In this document: piece after piece, positions 32,765-42,328 of the stretch
Position numbering within the stretch: the first letter of the stretch is position 1
How the letters are laid out: the number at the start of each line of letters is the position of its first letter
NCBI GenBank assembly: GCA_947631505.1
Contig: CANRLR010000002.1
Coordinates: forward strand, 1-64,000
DNA from: an uncultured Lachnospiraceae bacterium
GTDB lineage: Bacteria > Bacillota > Clostridia > Lachnospirales > Lachnospiraceae
Length of the DNA stretch: 64,000 bases
Direction of reading: 5' to 3'
Notes under the pieces: generated by a model
The model's database searches: none
Told to the model about the DNA's origin: nothing
Seen by the model: only the letters and a program-made list of their open reading frames with translations
Program-made: the position numbers and the translations under genes

Positions 32765-32791
32765 GTATGTAGTAGATTGGAGGAGAATTCG

Positions 32792-33157
32792 ATGAAATTT
32801 AAAATGATACATGAAAATTATAATGTGGCAGATCTGGAAGTTTCACTGGCATTTTATGAACAAGCACTTGGTTTGAAAGAAAAACGCCGTAAAAATGGAG
32901 ACGGTTTTGTTATTGTTTTTGTCGGAAATGAGGAAAGTGATTTTGAACTGGAACTGACATGGTTAGAAGAACATACAGAGAAATATAATTTGGGTGAGTG
33001 TGAATTTCATTTGGCATTTGCTGTCAAAGATTATGAGGCAGCACATCAGCTTCATGAGGAAATGGGATGTATCTGCTATGAGAATCCTAAAATGGGAATT
33101 TATTTCATCGAGGATCCGGATGGCTATTGGCTGGAAATTGTTCCGGAAAAGAAGTAG
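32792..33157 (+). CDS. VOC family (glyoxalase-like) protein
   Basis: A 121-aa protein of the lactoylglutathione-lyase-like VOC fold, two beta-alpha-beta-beta-beta units. It starts MKFKMIHENYNVADLEVSLA; metal-ligand candidates are His 7, Glu in FELELTW, His in ECEFHLAF and Glu in GYWLEIVPEK. The frame opens five codons earlier, but ATG 32792 follows GGAGGAG. Glyoxalase I activity is plausible given the complete ligand pattern but not assured. Confidence 0.85.
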   Translation: MKFKMIHENYNVADLEVSLAFYEQALGLKEKRRKNGDGFVIVFVGNEESDFELELTWLEEHTEKYNLGECEFHLAFAVKDYEAAHQLHEEMGCICYENPKMGIYFIEDPDGYWLEIVPEKK

Positions 33158-33212
33158 GTGTGGATATAAATTATATAATGGAATACCAATATGAAAACAG
33201 GAGGAAGTTACA

Positions 33213-35341
33213 ATGAAGAACCGTTCTTTACACATGAATCATATTACACTTGGTGTTTGTTATTATCCGGAGCACTGGGAGGAATCCATGTGGGAAGAGG
33301 ATTTAAGACGCATGAAAGAATGTGGAATTGAAGTAATCCGAATCGCAGAATTTGCATGGAATAAATTTGAGCCGGAGGAAGGAAACTATACCTTTGAATT
33401 TTTTGACCGGTTTATGGAATTGACAAAACAATATGATATGAAAGTGATTTTCTGTACACCGACTGCGACGGCACCGCTGTGGCTCAGTGAAAAGTATCCT
33501 GAAATTTTGAATGCGGATATTGACGGGAATTTATTTTACCATGGGACAAGGCGGCACAATAATCTGAATTCTGAAGTTTACCGCGAGTGTTCTGCCAGAA
33601 TTACGGATAAACTGGCAGAACACTATGTCAAATATGACAATATTATCGGCTGGCAGCTGGATAATGAGATAAATTGTGAAAATGACTTGTATTATTCCGA
33701 AAGTGACCACGAGGCATTTCGCAGATACTGCAAAGAAAAATATAAGACATTGGAAAATTTTAACGAAAAAATGGGGACGATATTTTGGAATCAGACCTAT
33801 ACGGACTGGCAGCAGGTTCACTTGGCAAGAAGAACCAATACTTATGGACAGACCAACCCTCATTTGCAGCTGGAGGAGAAACGGTTCATATCGGAATCTG
33901 TTTATTTATTCTTTAAAATTCAGGCAGATGTGATTCGCAAATGGCAGAAGATTTATGATAGAGAGGACCAGTTCATAACAACCAACGGGTTATTCCGCCA
34001 TATTGATTACCAGCGATTGGTGGAAGATGTTTTGGATTTTATAACCTTTGATAATTATCCGGCATTTGCAAGAGACAGTGTGCTGCGGCCGGAAGAGGGG
34101 AACGGTTTCATGGACAGAAATTCTTCCAGAAATCTGATTCGTACCAGAAGTATTTCGCCGATCTATGGTATTATGGAGCAGCAGACCGGGGCAGGCGGCT
34201 GGAACAGCCGTATGATGATGCCGATGCCGAGACCGGGACAGATGAGACTATGGACCATGCAGGCGATTGCTCACGGAGCTGATTTTGTCAGTTTCTTTCG
34301 ATGGCGAACAGCAACGATGGGAACAGAAATCTACTGGCATGGATTACATGACTACGATAACCGGGAAAACCGCCGTGTGAGAGAATTAAAACAAATATAT
34401 AAAGAAATACAAAAGTTTCAGGGAGTGACGGGTGGAGCTTATCAGGCGAAAGTGGCAATTCTCTGTGATTACGACAATGAATGGGACGGGGAAAATGATA
34501 TCTGGCATGGCCCATTGCGGGAAAAGAGTATGGACAGCTGGTTTGTGGCACTCCAAAAGGCGCATATTCCGTTCGACTATAAATATTGGGAAAAGGACAT
34601 GGATGAGGGGGAATTTGAAGATTATGAGTATCTGATTTATCCTCATGCCACGATTTTTACAAAGGAACGCATGGAATTGCTCAAGACTGCTGTAGAAAAT
34701 GGGAAAACAGTTATTTTTGGTTGCCGCTCCGGTTATAAGAATGAACAGGGGCAGTGTTATTCCATGCCAATGCCCGGATATATTGAGCAGTTATGTGGTT
34801 GTGAAGTGGAAGAGTATACCTATGTGTCTGCCTTTGATGAAGAGATGGAAATTATTCCACTGAATGGAGAACCGGAAGAGAGCTGCGGAGATGCTCCTTT
34901 ATTTCACGAAATTCTCATGCCTACCGATGGAGAAGTTATGGCAGTCTTCCACGAGAAAGGAGTATCTGCCGGCAGATGCCATTATGAAAAGAAACCGGCA
35001 GTTGTCCGCAAACAATGTGGGAAAGGCGCCGGCTGGTATGTTGGAACAGTCTTTGCAGAAAATACCGCGAATCTGTTGATCCGTCTGACTGACATGAAAG
35101 AAATGGCAGCTTATAAAGGGGTATTTCAATTGCCGGAAACAGTTGAAATTGCAGTCCGAAAAGGGGAAAGGGCACCTTTATTTTTCTTCTGAATTATGAT
35201 AGGACACCGGTTCCGATTACAATATGTTCTGACAGCACAGCGGAATTTGTCAATGGACTGACCGGAGAAAGGGTGACGGGAATGCTCGAAATAGGAGGGT
35301 ATGATTTCTTACTATTACGTGATATTACAGATGTAGAATAA
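33213..35341 (+). pseudogene. GH42 beta-galactosidase, frameshifted near the C-terminus
   Basis: The main ORF (33213-35192, 659 aa) contains an intact GH42 catalytic domain. It has GVCYYPEHWEESMWEEDL, acid/base Glu in IGWQLDNEINC (about residue 153), nucleophile Glu in GIMEQQTG (about 321), and the trimerisation domain. It ends at APLFFF, and the last about 50 residues of the C-terminal domain (LLNYDRTPVPITICSDST ... EIGGYDFLLLRDITDVE) continue in another frame to 35341. One missing T in the tract near 35180 explains it. The enzyme may still be active because only the small C-terminal sheet domain is lost. Start has AGGAGG. Confidence 0.85.
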
Positions 35342-35378
35342 AAAATGGGGCATTCAAAATTATAAGGGGATACATACA

Positions 35379-36392
35379 GTGGCGAGAAGAGTGAATCAAA
35401 AGTTAAAGCTATTATATCTGCAGCAGATCTTACTGGAACAGACCGACGAGAACCATGCGATTACAATGGAACAGATTCTACATGAATTAAAGCTCAGGGA
35501 TGTTACGGCAGAGCGGAAGAGCATCTATGATGATATGGAAGCATTGCGGCATTTTGGAATGGATATTATTGGTGAAAAGCGGGGACGTACTTACTATTAT
35601 TATGTGGGAAGCCGGAGATTTGAATTAGCAGAGTTAAAATTGCTGGTAGATTCCGTACAGGCAGCCAAATTTATTACCTCCAAAAAGAGTCAGACACTGA
35701 TACACAAAATTGAGGGACTGGCGAGCAGAGAAGAAGCTAAGAAATTGCAGCGGCAGGTTTATGGTTCAGGGCGGGTAAAAACAACGAACGAAAGTATTTT
35801 CTATAATGTAGACCAGATTCATGGTGCGATCAGTTCCAATGTGAAAATTTGCTTCCGGTATTTTCAGTGGAATGTGAAAAAAGAAAAAGAATTCCACAGA
35901 AACAGTGAATTCTACAAGATTAGTCCATGGGCACTTTTATGGAATGATGAAAATTATTATATGGTTGGATATGAGGAAGATGAGGGAATCATGAAACATT
36001 ACCGCGTGGACAAGATGGTAGAACTTTCCCTTTTGGATGAAGAACGGCAGGGCAAGGAGCTGTTCGAGCATTTTGATATGGCAGTATATGCCAGACAGCA
36101 CTTTGGTATGTTTGACGGGCACGAAGAGAATGTCCGGTTGGAGTTTGACAATTCCTTTGCCGGTGTAGTGATTGACCGTTTCGGTAAAGATTTAACTTTT
36201 TTTCCGGTGGATGGAGAACATTTCCAAGTTACGGTAAAGGTGGCAGTCAGCAGACAGTTTTTGGGATGGATATTCTCCCTTGGTAATCATGTGAGAATCG
36301 TAGCACCAGAGCCGGTGCTCAGGAAAATGCAGGGAGAGGTGGCACGCATGCAAGGAATTTATGGCGAACACTTGAAATCAGAAAAAAAATAG
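35379..36392 (+). CDS. WYL-domain transcriptional regulator
   Basis: A 337-aa protein. The N-terminal winged HTH (residues 5-65, KLKLLYLQQILLEQTD ... AERKSIYDDMEAL) is of the DeoR-like YafY type. A WYL domain (about 145-225) has ISPWALLWNDENYYMVGYEE and HYRVDKM in place of a strict WYL triad, and a WCX C-terminal domain follows. GTG start behind AAGGGGA. WYL domains often bind nucleotides or nucleic acid. It is upstream of, and co-directional with, asd; the 48-base gap leaves room for only a minimal promoter. Confidence 0.88.
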   Translation: MARRVNQKLKLLYLQQILLEQTDENHAITMEQILHELKLRDVTAERKSIYDDMEALRHFGMDIIGEKRGRTYYYYVGSRRFELAELKLLVDSVQAAKFITSKKSQTLIHKIEGLASREEAKKLQRQVYGSGRVKTTNESIFYNVDQIHGAISSNVKICFRYFQWNVKKEKEFHRNSEFYKISPWALLWNDENYYMVGYEEDEGIMKHYRVDKMVELSLLDEERQGKELFEHFDMAVYARQHFGMFDGHEENVRLEFDNSFAGVVIDRFGKDLTFFPVDGEHFQVTVKVAVSRQFLGWIFSLGNHVRIVAPEPVLRKMQGEVARMQGIYGEHLKSEKK

Positions 36393-36440
36393 TGTATGAT
36401 TAGATAGATTATGAAAAAGTAACTAAGTTGGAGGAATATC

Positions 36441-37526
36441 ATGAGCGATAAGTTAAAGGTAGGTATCCTTGGCGGTACTGGTATGGTAGGACAGAGATTT
36501 ATTTCATTGTTAGAAAATCACCCATGGTTTGAGGTTGTGACCATTGCAGCAAGCCCGAGAAGTGCTGGCAAAACTTATGAAGAGGCAGTGGGCGGACGTT
36601 GGAAAATGCAGACTCCAATGCCGGAGGCAGTGAAAAAGATTGTAGTTAAAAATGTAAATGATATTGAAGAAGTAAGCAGTGAAGTTGATTTTGTATTCAG
36701 TGCTGTAGATATGACAAAAGAGGAAATAAAGAAAATCGAAGAGGATTATGCGAAAGCGGAAATCCCGGTCGTTTCCAATAATAGTGCTCATCGGTGGACA
36801 CCGGATGTGCCGATGATTGTGCCGGAAGTAAATCCGGAACATTTAGAAGTAATTGAGAGCCAGAAAAAGCGTTTGGGAACGACAAGAGGTTTTATTTGTG
36901 TAAAGCCGAACTGCTCGATTCAGAGCTATGCTCCTGCCCTTACCGCATGGAGAAAATTTGAGCCTTCGTTAGTTGTGGCAACGACCTATCAGGCGATTTC
37001 CGGAGCTGGTAAAACATTCAAGGACTGGCCGGAGATGGAGCACAATATTATCCCGTTCATTGGCGGAGAGGAAGAGAAGAGTGAGCAGGAGCCGCTTCGT
37101 ATTTGGGGCAAAGTGGAAAATGGCCGGATTGTAAAAGCGGATGGGCCATTGATCACGAGCCAGTGTATCCGTGTACCTGTTCTGGACGGACATACGGCGG
37201 CAGTATTTGTGAACTTTAAACAGAAAGTGACAAAAGAAGAATTGATTCAAGCTTTGGTTGAATTTAAGGGAGAGCCACAGGAACTTGGACTTCCGAATGC
37301 ACCAAAACAATTTATACAGTATTTGGAAGAGGACAACCGTCCGCAGGTAGCATTGGATGTAAACTATGAAAATGGTTTTGGTGTCAGTATTGGACGTCTT
37401 CGTGAAGATGCTTATTTTGACTGGAAGTTTGTCGGACTATCCCACAATACCGTTCGTGGAGCAGCAGGTGGTGCGGTATTGATGGCAGAGCTTTTGAAAG
37501 CAAAAGGATATATTACAGCAAAATAG
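36441..37526 (+). CDS. asd: Aspartate-semialdehyde dehydrogenase
   Basis: A 361-aa enzyme that reduces aspartyl phosphate to aspartate semialdehyde with NADPH, for lysine, threonine and methionine synthesis. VGILGGTGMVGQRFI is the Rossmann loop (residues 6-20). The catalytic Cys is in KPNCSIQSY (about residue 154) and the His lies near GHTAAVFVNF. The length and the KPNCSIQ form point to the archaeal/fungal-type Asd. TTGGAGG precedes the ATG. It heads a closely spaced run of genes through pyrE, so it is probably co-transcribed. lysA of the same pathway lies 15 kb away. Confidence 0.95.
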   Translation: MSDKLKVGILGGTGMVGQRFISLLENHPWFEVVTIAASPRSAGKTYEEAVGGRWKMQTPMPEAVKKIVVKNVNDIEEVSSEVDFVFSAVDMTKEEIKKIEEDYAKAEIPVVSNNSAHRWTPDVPMIVPEVNPEHLEVIESQKKRLGTTRGFICVKPNCSIQSYAPALTAWRKFEPSLVVATTYQAISGAGKTFKDWPEMEHNIIPFIGGEEEKSEQEPLRIWGKVENGRIVKADGPLITSQCIRVPVLDGHTAAVFVNFKQKVTKEELIQALVEFKGEPQELGLPNAPKQFIQYLEEDNRPQVALDVNYENGFGVSIGRLREDAYFDWKFVGLSHNTVRGAAGGAVLMAELLKAKGYITAK

Positions 37527-37547
37527 AATTAGGAAGGAAGTTGGCTT

Positions 37548-37967
37548 ATGGGAAAATTTCGTATTATTGTGAAAGCCGTTGTGGAACACGAAGGAAAATA
37601 TCTTACTGTAGAGCGGTGGTATAATGACTGTATTGTCGAGCCATACCAGTGGGAATTTTTGGATGGTGAGATGAAATACGGGGAAGCACCGGAAGATGCG
37701 GCAAAACGATTAGTAGCAGAGTTTACCGGATTAGATGCTAAAGTGATGGATACGCTGTATACTTGGAGTTTTACAGCAGGGGAGATCTGCACAACAGGAA
37801 TCACGTTTTTATGTAAGACAGATAGTGATGAGCTTCTTCTTTCCGATGAGTTATTGGATTATCAGTGGATTTCCAAAGAAGAAATACCGAAAGTGATTAC
37901 TAAAAATGCTGTGATTCGGGATATGTTGAGAGTGGGATTTATTAGTGCTACAGCCGTAGAAGACTAG
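37548..37967 (+). CDS. Nudix-fold protein with degenerate Nudix box
   Basis: A 139-aa protein with a Nudix fold (residues 1-125). The box reads GEMKYGEAPEDAAKRLVAEF followed by TGL. Compared with G-x5-E-x7-REUxEExGU, the RE pair has become RL and the second EE has become EF. The Mg-binding glutamates are therefore incomplete, and catalysis is doubtful; a binding role is possible. It starts 21 bases after asd (AGGAAGG site) and ends 17 bases before pyrC, inside the biosynthetic operon. Confidence 0.85.
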   Translation: MGKFRIIVKAVVEHEGKYLTVERWYNDCIVEPYQWEFLDGEMKYGEAPEDAAKRLVAEFTGLDAKVMDTLYTWSFTAGEICTTGITFLCKTDSDELLLSDELLDYQWISKEEIPKVITKNAVIRDMLRVGFISATAVED

Positions 37968-37984
37968 GAAAGGCGGATGATTCA

Positions 37985-39286
37985 TTGAATATATGGATTA
38001 AAAATGGACACCTTTTAGATCCGGCAAATCATAGAGATGAAATATGTGATTTATATATTGAAGATGGAAAGGTTGCCTGTGTAGGCAGCCTTTCGTCAGA
38101 TAAGCCGGAGAGAGAGCGTGCAGAAAAAGCAACAATAATTGATGCTGAGGGGAAATATGTAATGCCGGGATTTTTGGATCTGCATGTACATCTTCGGGAG
38201 CCGGGGTTCGAGTATAAGGAAACCATCCGAACTGGTACGTCGGCAGCAGCAAAAGGCGGGTTTACGGCAGTTTGTCCGATGCCGAATACAAAGCCGGCTA
38301 CCGACAGTCCGGAAATGGTGAAGAAAATACTGGAGATTGCAGAGCGGGACAGTGAGATTCATGTATACCCAGTGGGAGCTGTTACGAAGGGGCAGTCAGG
38401 AGAAGAAATGACGGACATTGCCGGTATGGCAGCAGCCGGGGCCAAGGCAATTAGCGAGGATGGCAAGTCGGTTATGAATGCGGAACTTTACCGGAAGGCA
38501 ATGAGAGAAGCGGCGAATGCAGGAATTCCTGTTCTTGCCCATTGTGAAGATAAAAATATGGTGGGCTCAGGAGCGATGAATGCCGGAAAAAAAGCAGAGG
38601 AGCTAGGTATTACTGGCATCACCAATGCCGTAGAGGATGTTATTGTGGCACGGGATATTCTTCTGGCAAAGGAAACCGGAGCAAGACTGCATCTTTGCCA
38701 TTGCTCTACAAAGGACAGTGTAAAGATGATAAAGGCGGCAAGAGAAGACGGTGTGAAAGTTTCCGGTGAAGTGTGTCCTCATCATTTTGCGATGACAGAG
38801 GATGAGATTCCACGGGACGATGCCAATTATAAAATGAATCCGCCGCTCCGGAGCAGAGAGGATGTGGAGGCTCTGTGCCAGGGGTTATCCGACGGGATTA
38901 TGGAAGCAATTTCAACGGACCATGCTCCCCACAGTGAAGAGGAGAAAAAGAAATCGATTGCAGATGCACCGTTCGGAATTGTTGGCTCAGAGACTGCTTA
39001 TGCACTGGCTGTCACTTATCTTGTGAAAAAAGGCTTTCTTACACCGATGCAGCTGGTGGAGCGGATGAGCATGCGGCCATGTGAGATTCTTGGTGTTCCC
39101 GGTGGCAATCTGGCAGTGGGAATGCCGGCAGATATTACCATTGCAGATATGGATTCGGAGTATAAGATTGATAAGAACACCTTTGTATCAAAGGGAAAAA
39201 ATACACCGTTTCATGATGTGCCGGTGAACGGCCGGGTGTATTATACAATAGTAGGCGGCAAAATAGTGTACCAATATGAAGAGTAG
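37985..39286 (+). CDS. pyrC: Dihydroorotase
   Basis: A 433-aa amidohydrolase closing carbamoyl aspartate to dihydroorotate, the third step of UMP synthesis. DLHVHLREPGFEYKE is the first zinc-binding strand, HCED and CHCST give further His ligands, and STDHAPHSEEEK provides the catalytic Asp. Length fits class I dihydroorotases. The TTG start is inferred from the conserved beginning NIWIKNGHLLDP; AAAGGCGG lies upstream. It is 17 bases after the Nudix-like gene and is followed by pyrF after 17 bases. Confidence 0.95.
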   Translation: MNIWIKNGHLLDPANHRDEICDLYIEDGKVACVGSLSSDKPERERAEKATIIDAEGKYVMPGFLDLHVHLREPGFEYKETIRTGTSAAAKGGFTAVCPMPNTKPATDSPEMVKKILEIAERDSEIHVYPVGAVTKGQSGEEMTDIAGMAAAGAKAISEDGKSVMNAELYRKAMREAANAGIPVLAHCEDKNMVGSGAMNAGKKAEELGITGITNAVEDVIVARDILLAKETGARLHLCHCSTKDSVKMIKAAREDGVKVSGEVCPHHFAMTEDEIPRDDANYKMNPPLRSREDVEALCQGLSDGIMEAISTDHAPHSEEEKKKSIADAPFGIVGSETAYALAVTYLVKKGFLTPMQLVERMSMRPCEILGVPGGNLAVGMPADITIADMDSEYKIDKNTFVSKGKNTPFHDVPVNGRVYYTIVGGKIVYQYEE

Positions 39287-39303
39287 GAATGGAGGGTTAT
39301 ATT

Positions 39304-40224
39304 GTGATTGATCAATTAGTAGCGAATATTAAAAAGACAAATGCACCGATTGTAGTAGGACTGGATCCTATGTTAAATTATGTACCAAGTCAGATTCTTG
39401 ATAAGGCGATGAAAGAGCAGGGAGAAACGCTGGAGGCAGCAGGAACCGCAATTTGGGAGTACAATAAAGGAATTGTTGATGCCGTTTATGATTTGATTCC
39501 AGCGGTAAAACCACAGATTGCTATGTACGAGCAGTTTGGACTGCCGGGATTGGAAGCGTTTCAGAAAACCGTAGATTATTGCAAAGAAAAAGGGCTGGTT
39601 GTCATTGGTGATATCAAACGTGGTGATATTGGTTCTACGTCTACCGCTTATGCCAACGGACACCTTGGCGGCGTGCAGATCGGAAGTAAAAAATGTTATG
39701 GGTTTAACGAGGACTTTGTTACGGTAAATCCATATTTGGGAACGGATGGTGTGAAGCCGTTTGTAGATGTGTGCAAGGAAGAAAAAAAAGGTATATTTGT
39801 ACTGGTCAAGACCTCAAATCCTTCCTCTGGTGAATTTCAGGACCGTGAAATTGACGGCAGACCATTGTATGAAATTGTGGGCGAATATGTATCCCGCTGG
39901 GGTGCTGATTGTGTCGGGAAATGCGGATACAGTTACGTAGGAGCCGTGGTCGGAGCAACCTATCCGGAAATGGGTAAAGTCCTCCGAAAAATTATGCCGA
40001 AAAGTTATATTCTTGTACCGGGATATGGTGCTCAGGGCGGCACAGCAGCAGATCTGAAACCATATTTCAATGAAGATGGTCTGGGGGCTATTGTTAATTC
40101 CTCTCGTGGTATTATTTGTGCTTACAAGCAGGAAAAATATGCACAGTTTGGGGAAGAGAATTATGCTGAGGCTTCCCGACAGGCTGTGATTGATATGAGA
40201 GAGGATATCAACGCAAATATTTAA
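39304..40224 (+). CDS. pyrF: Orotidine 5'-phosphate decarboxylase (type 2)
   Basis: A 306-aa enzyme making UMP from OMP. The long form, with VVGLDPML (residues about 17-24), KPQIAMYEQFG and the catalytic GDIKRGDIGSTSTAYA block, marks the subfamily-2 OMP decarboxylases. The frame is open to 39289, but GTG 39304 has GGAGGG and matches the family start. It lies within the pyr operon between pyrC and pyrK. Confidence 0.95.
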   Translation: MIDQLVANIKKTNAPIVVGLDPMLNYVPSQILDKAMKEQGETLEAAGTAIWEYNKGIVDAVYDLIPAVKPQIAMYEQFGLPGLEAFQKTVDYCKEKGLVVIGDIKRGDIGSTSTAYANGHLGGVQIGSKKCYGFNEDFVTVNPYLGTDGVKPFVDVCKEEKKGIFVLVKTSNPSSGEFQDREIDGRPLYEIVGEYVSRWGADCVGKCGYSYVGAVVGATYPEMGKVLRKIMPKSYILVPGYGAQGGTAADLKPYFNEDGLGAIVNSSRGIICAYKQEKYAQFGEENYAEASRQAVIDMREDINANI

Positions 40225-40260
40225 GGAATGGACAGGACTTACATAGAGAGGAGTTTTCCC

Positions 40261-41043
40261 ATGGCAAAAGTACAATGTATGGCAAAGGTTACATCTGTTA
40301 CAGAGCTGCAGGAGGGAATTTATTCCATGTGGCTGCTGGTACCGGAAATCGCAAAACAGGCAGTACCGGGACAATTTGTTTCCCTGTACTGCCAAGATTC
40401 TGATAAATTGCTTCCACGACCAATCAGTCTCTGCGAGATTGACAGAGAACAGGGGCTTTTGCGGCTGGTGTTCCGCGTTGTTGGCTTTGGAACAGAGGAA
40501 TTTTCAAAAATGAATCCCGGCGAAGAAGTCAGAGTGTTAGGTCCCCTTGGCAATGGATTTCCACTGGAAGAGGGAATGGAAGAAAAAAACAGTATTCTTA
40601 TTGGCGGAGGAATCGGAATTCCTCCCATGCTGCAGCTGGCAAAAGAACTGAAAGGAAATGTGACCGTAGTGGCAGGTTATCGCAATGCCGATACGTTTTT
40701 ACAGAAAGAGCTTACAGAAGCTGCCGACCGGATCGTAGTGGCAACCGAGGATGGAAGCCTTGGCGTAAAGGGCAATGTGATAGACGCTGTCCGTGCAGAG
40801 AATATAAGCGGGGATGTAATTTACTCCTGTGGTCCTACACCTATGTTAAAGGGAGTCAAGGCATGGGGCATGGAAGTGGGTATTCCGGCATGGATTTCTA
40901 TGGAAGAGAAAATGGCGTGTGGAATTGGAGCCTGTCTTGCCTGTGTATGCCGGTCAAAAGAAAAAGACCACCATTCCCAAGTAAATAATAAGAGAATCTG
41001 TAAAGATGGTCCGGTATTCTTAGCATCGGAAATTGAACTGTAG
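40261..41043 (+). CDS. pyrK: Dihydroorotate dehydrogenase B electron-transfer subunit
   Basis: A 260-aa FAD and [2Fe-2S] protein. FAD binding is shown by LPRPISLCEID (R-P-x-S), NAD(P) binding by LIGGGIGIPPML, and the cluster by CGIGACLACVCRSK and a later RICKDGPVF Cys. It passes electrons from dihydroorotate (via PyrD) to NAD. ATG 40261 has GAGAGGAG; the frame extends 11 codons upstream without support. It directly precedes its partner pyrD. Confidence 0.95.
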   Translation: MAKVQCMAKVTSVTELQEGIYSMWLLVPEIAKQAVPGQFVSLYCQDSDKLLPRPISLCEIDREQGLLRLVFRVVGFGTEEFSKMNPGEEVRVLGPLGNGFPLEEGMEEKNSILIGGGIGIPPMLQLAKELKGNVTVVAGYRNADTFLQKELTEAADRIVVATEDGSLGVKGNVIDAVRAENISGDVIYSCGPTPMLKGVKAWGMEVGIPAWISMEEKMACGIGACLACVCRSKEKDHHSQVNNKRICKDGPVFLASEIEL

Positions 41044-41055
41044 GGGAGGAATACA

Positions 41056-41964
41056 ATGAGCGAAAAATTAGCAGTGAATTTTGCGGGACTTACCTTTGAT
41101 AATCCGGTAACAACTGCCTCTGGAACCTTTGGCTCCGGATTGGAATACAGCGAGTTCGTCAATCTTAATCAATTGGGTGCTGTGACGACAAAGGGAGTGT
41201 CAAATGTGCCGTGGCCGGGCAATCCTACTCCCCGAATTGCGGAGACACATGCAGGCATGCTGAATGCCATTGGTCTGCAGAATCCGGGAATTGACACGTT
41301 GATTGCCAGAGATTTGCCGTATCTGCATGAGCGGGGGGCAAGAATTATTGTCAATGTCTGCGGCCGTTCCAAAGAGGACTATGTAGAAGTGGTAGAGCGG
41401 CTGGCAGAGGAGGATGTGGATCTGTTAGAGATTAACATTTCCTGTCCGAATGTAAAAGCTGGTGGGATTTCTTTTGGTCAGAAGCCGGAAATGGCAGAGG
41501 ACATAACAAAGGCAGTAAAAAAAGCTGCAAAACAACCGGTCATTATGAAACTCACTCCGAATGTAACTGACATTACAGAACTTGCACGGGCAGTGGAAGC
41601 AGGCGGTGCAGATGGTGTTTCACTCATTAATACGATTACGGGAATGAAAATCGATGTTAATCGCAAGACGTTTGCTATTGCCAATCAGACCGGAGGGATG
41701 TCCGGTCCCTGTGTTAAGCCGGTGGCAGTGCGTATGGTGTATCAGGTGGCAAATGCTGTGAAGATTCCGGTCCTTGGTATGGGAGGAATCCAAAATACAG
41801 AGGATGCTCTGGAATTTCTTATGGCAGGTGCGACAATGGTTGCTGTGGGAACAGCGAATTTCTTTAATCCGTATGCAACTACGGAAATTATTGCCGGGCT
41901 GGAAGCTTATGCGGAACGCGAAAAATTAAGCAATATTACCGAGATTATCGGATGTGTGAAGTGA
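41056..41964 (+). CDS. pyrD: Dihydroorotate dehydrogenase B catalytic subunit
   Basis: A 302-aa FMN TIM-barrel of class IB, which needs PyrK. It begins LAVNFAGLTFDNPVTTASGT. The base catalyst Cys is in LEINISCPNVKAGG (about residue 130), KLTPNVTDI contacts FMN, and GMGGIQ and VGTANFFNP bind phosphate. GGGGAGG precedes the ATG. It sits 12 bases after pyrK. Confidence 0.96.
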   Translation: MSEKLAVNFAGLTFDNPVTTASGTFGSGLEYSEFVNLNQLGAVTTKGVSNVPWPGNPTPRIAETHAGMLNAIGLQNPGIDTLIARDLPYLHERGARIIVNVCGRSKEDYVEVVERLAEEDVDLLEINISCPNVKAGGISFGQKPEMAEDITKAVKKAAKQPVIMKLTPNVTDITELARAVEAGGADGVSLINTITGMKIDVNRKTFAIANQTGGMSGPCVKPVAVRMVYQVANAVKIPVLGMGGIQNTEDALEFLMAGATMVAVGTANFFNPYATTEIIAGLEAYAEREKLSNITEIIGCVK

Positions 41965-41979
41965 TGGGAGGATAAGTGT

Positions 41980-42303
41980 ATGATAAAGCATATCATTTTA
42001 TGGCAATTAAAAGAAGAATATAATGTGCAGGAAAAGGAAGAAATAAAAGCGGGAATCAAGGCTGGGCTGGAAAGCTTACAGGGGAAAATACCGGGCTTAA
42101 TTGATATTCATGTGCAGATTTCCGGTCTTGCCTCATCCAATGCAGATGTAATGCTGGACTCCACCTTTGCAGATGAGGAGTCCTTGAAAAATTATGCGGT
42201 TCATCCGGCACATGTGGAAGTGGCTGATAATAAGGTAAGACCGTATACGGCGGTAAGAAGCTGTATGGATTATGAATTTGAAGAACGGTTATATGTGAAA
42301 TAA
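41980..42303 (+). CDS. Dabb family (stress-responsive A/B barrel) protein
   Basis: A 107-aa ferredoxin-like alpha/beta barrel protein: MIKHIILWQLKEEY, a central EIKAGIKAGLESLQGKIPGL helix and YAVHPAHVEVADNKVRPYTA, the conserved HPAH segment. These small dimers are widespread and mostly uncharacterised. It is inserted in the pyr operon, 15 bases after pyrD and 25 before pyrE, with its own GGGAGG site. Confidence 0.88.
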   Translation: MIKHIILWQLKEEYNVQEKEEIKAGIKAGLESLQGKIPGLIDIHVQISGLASSNADVMLDSTFADEESLKNYAVHPAHVEVADNKVRPYTAVRSCMDYEFEERLYVK

Positions 42304-42328
42304 GGCAGAATAAGGAGGAATCAGTGAT

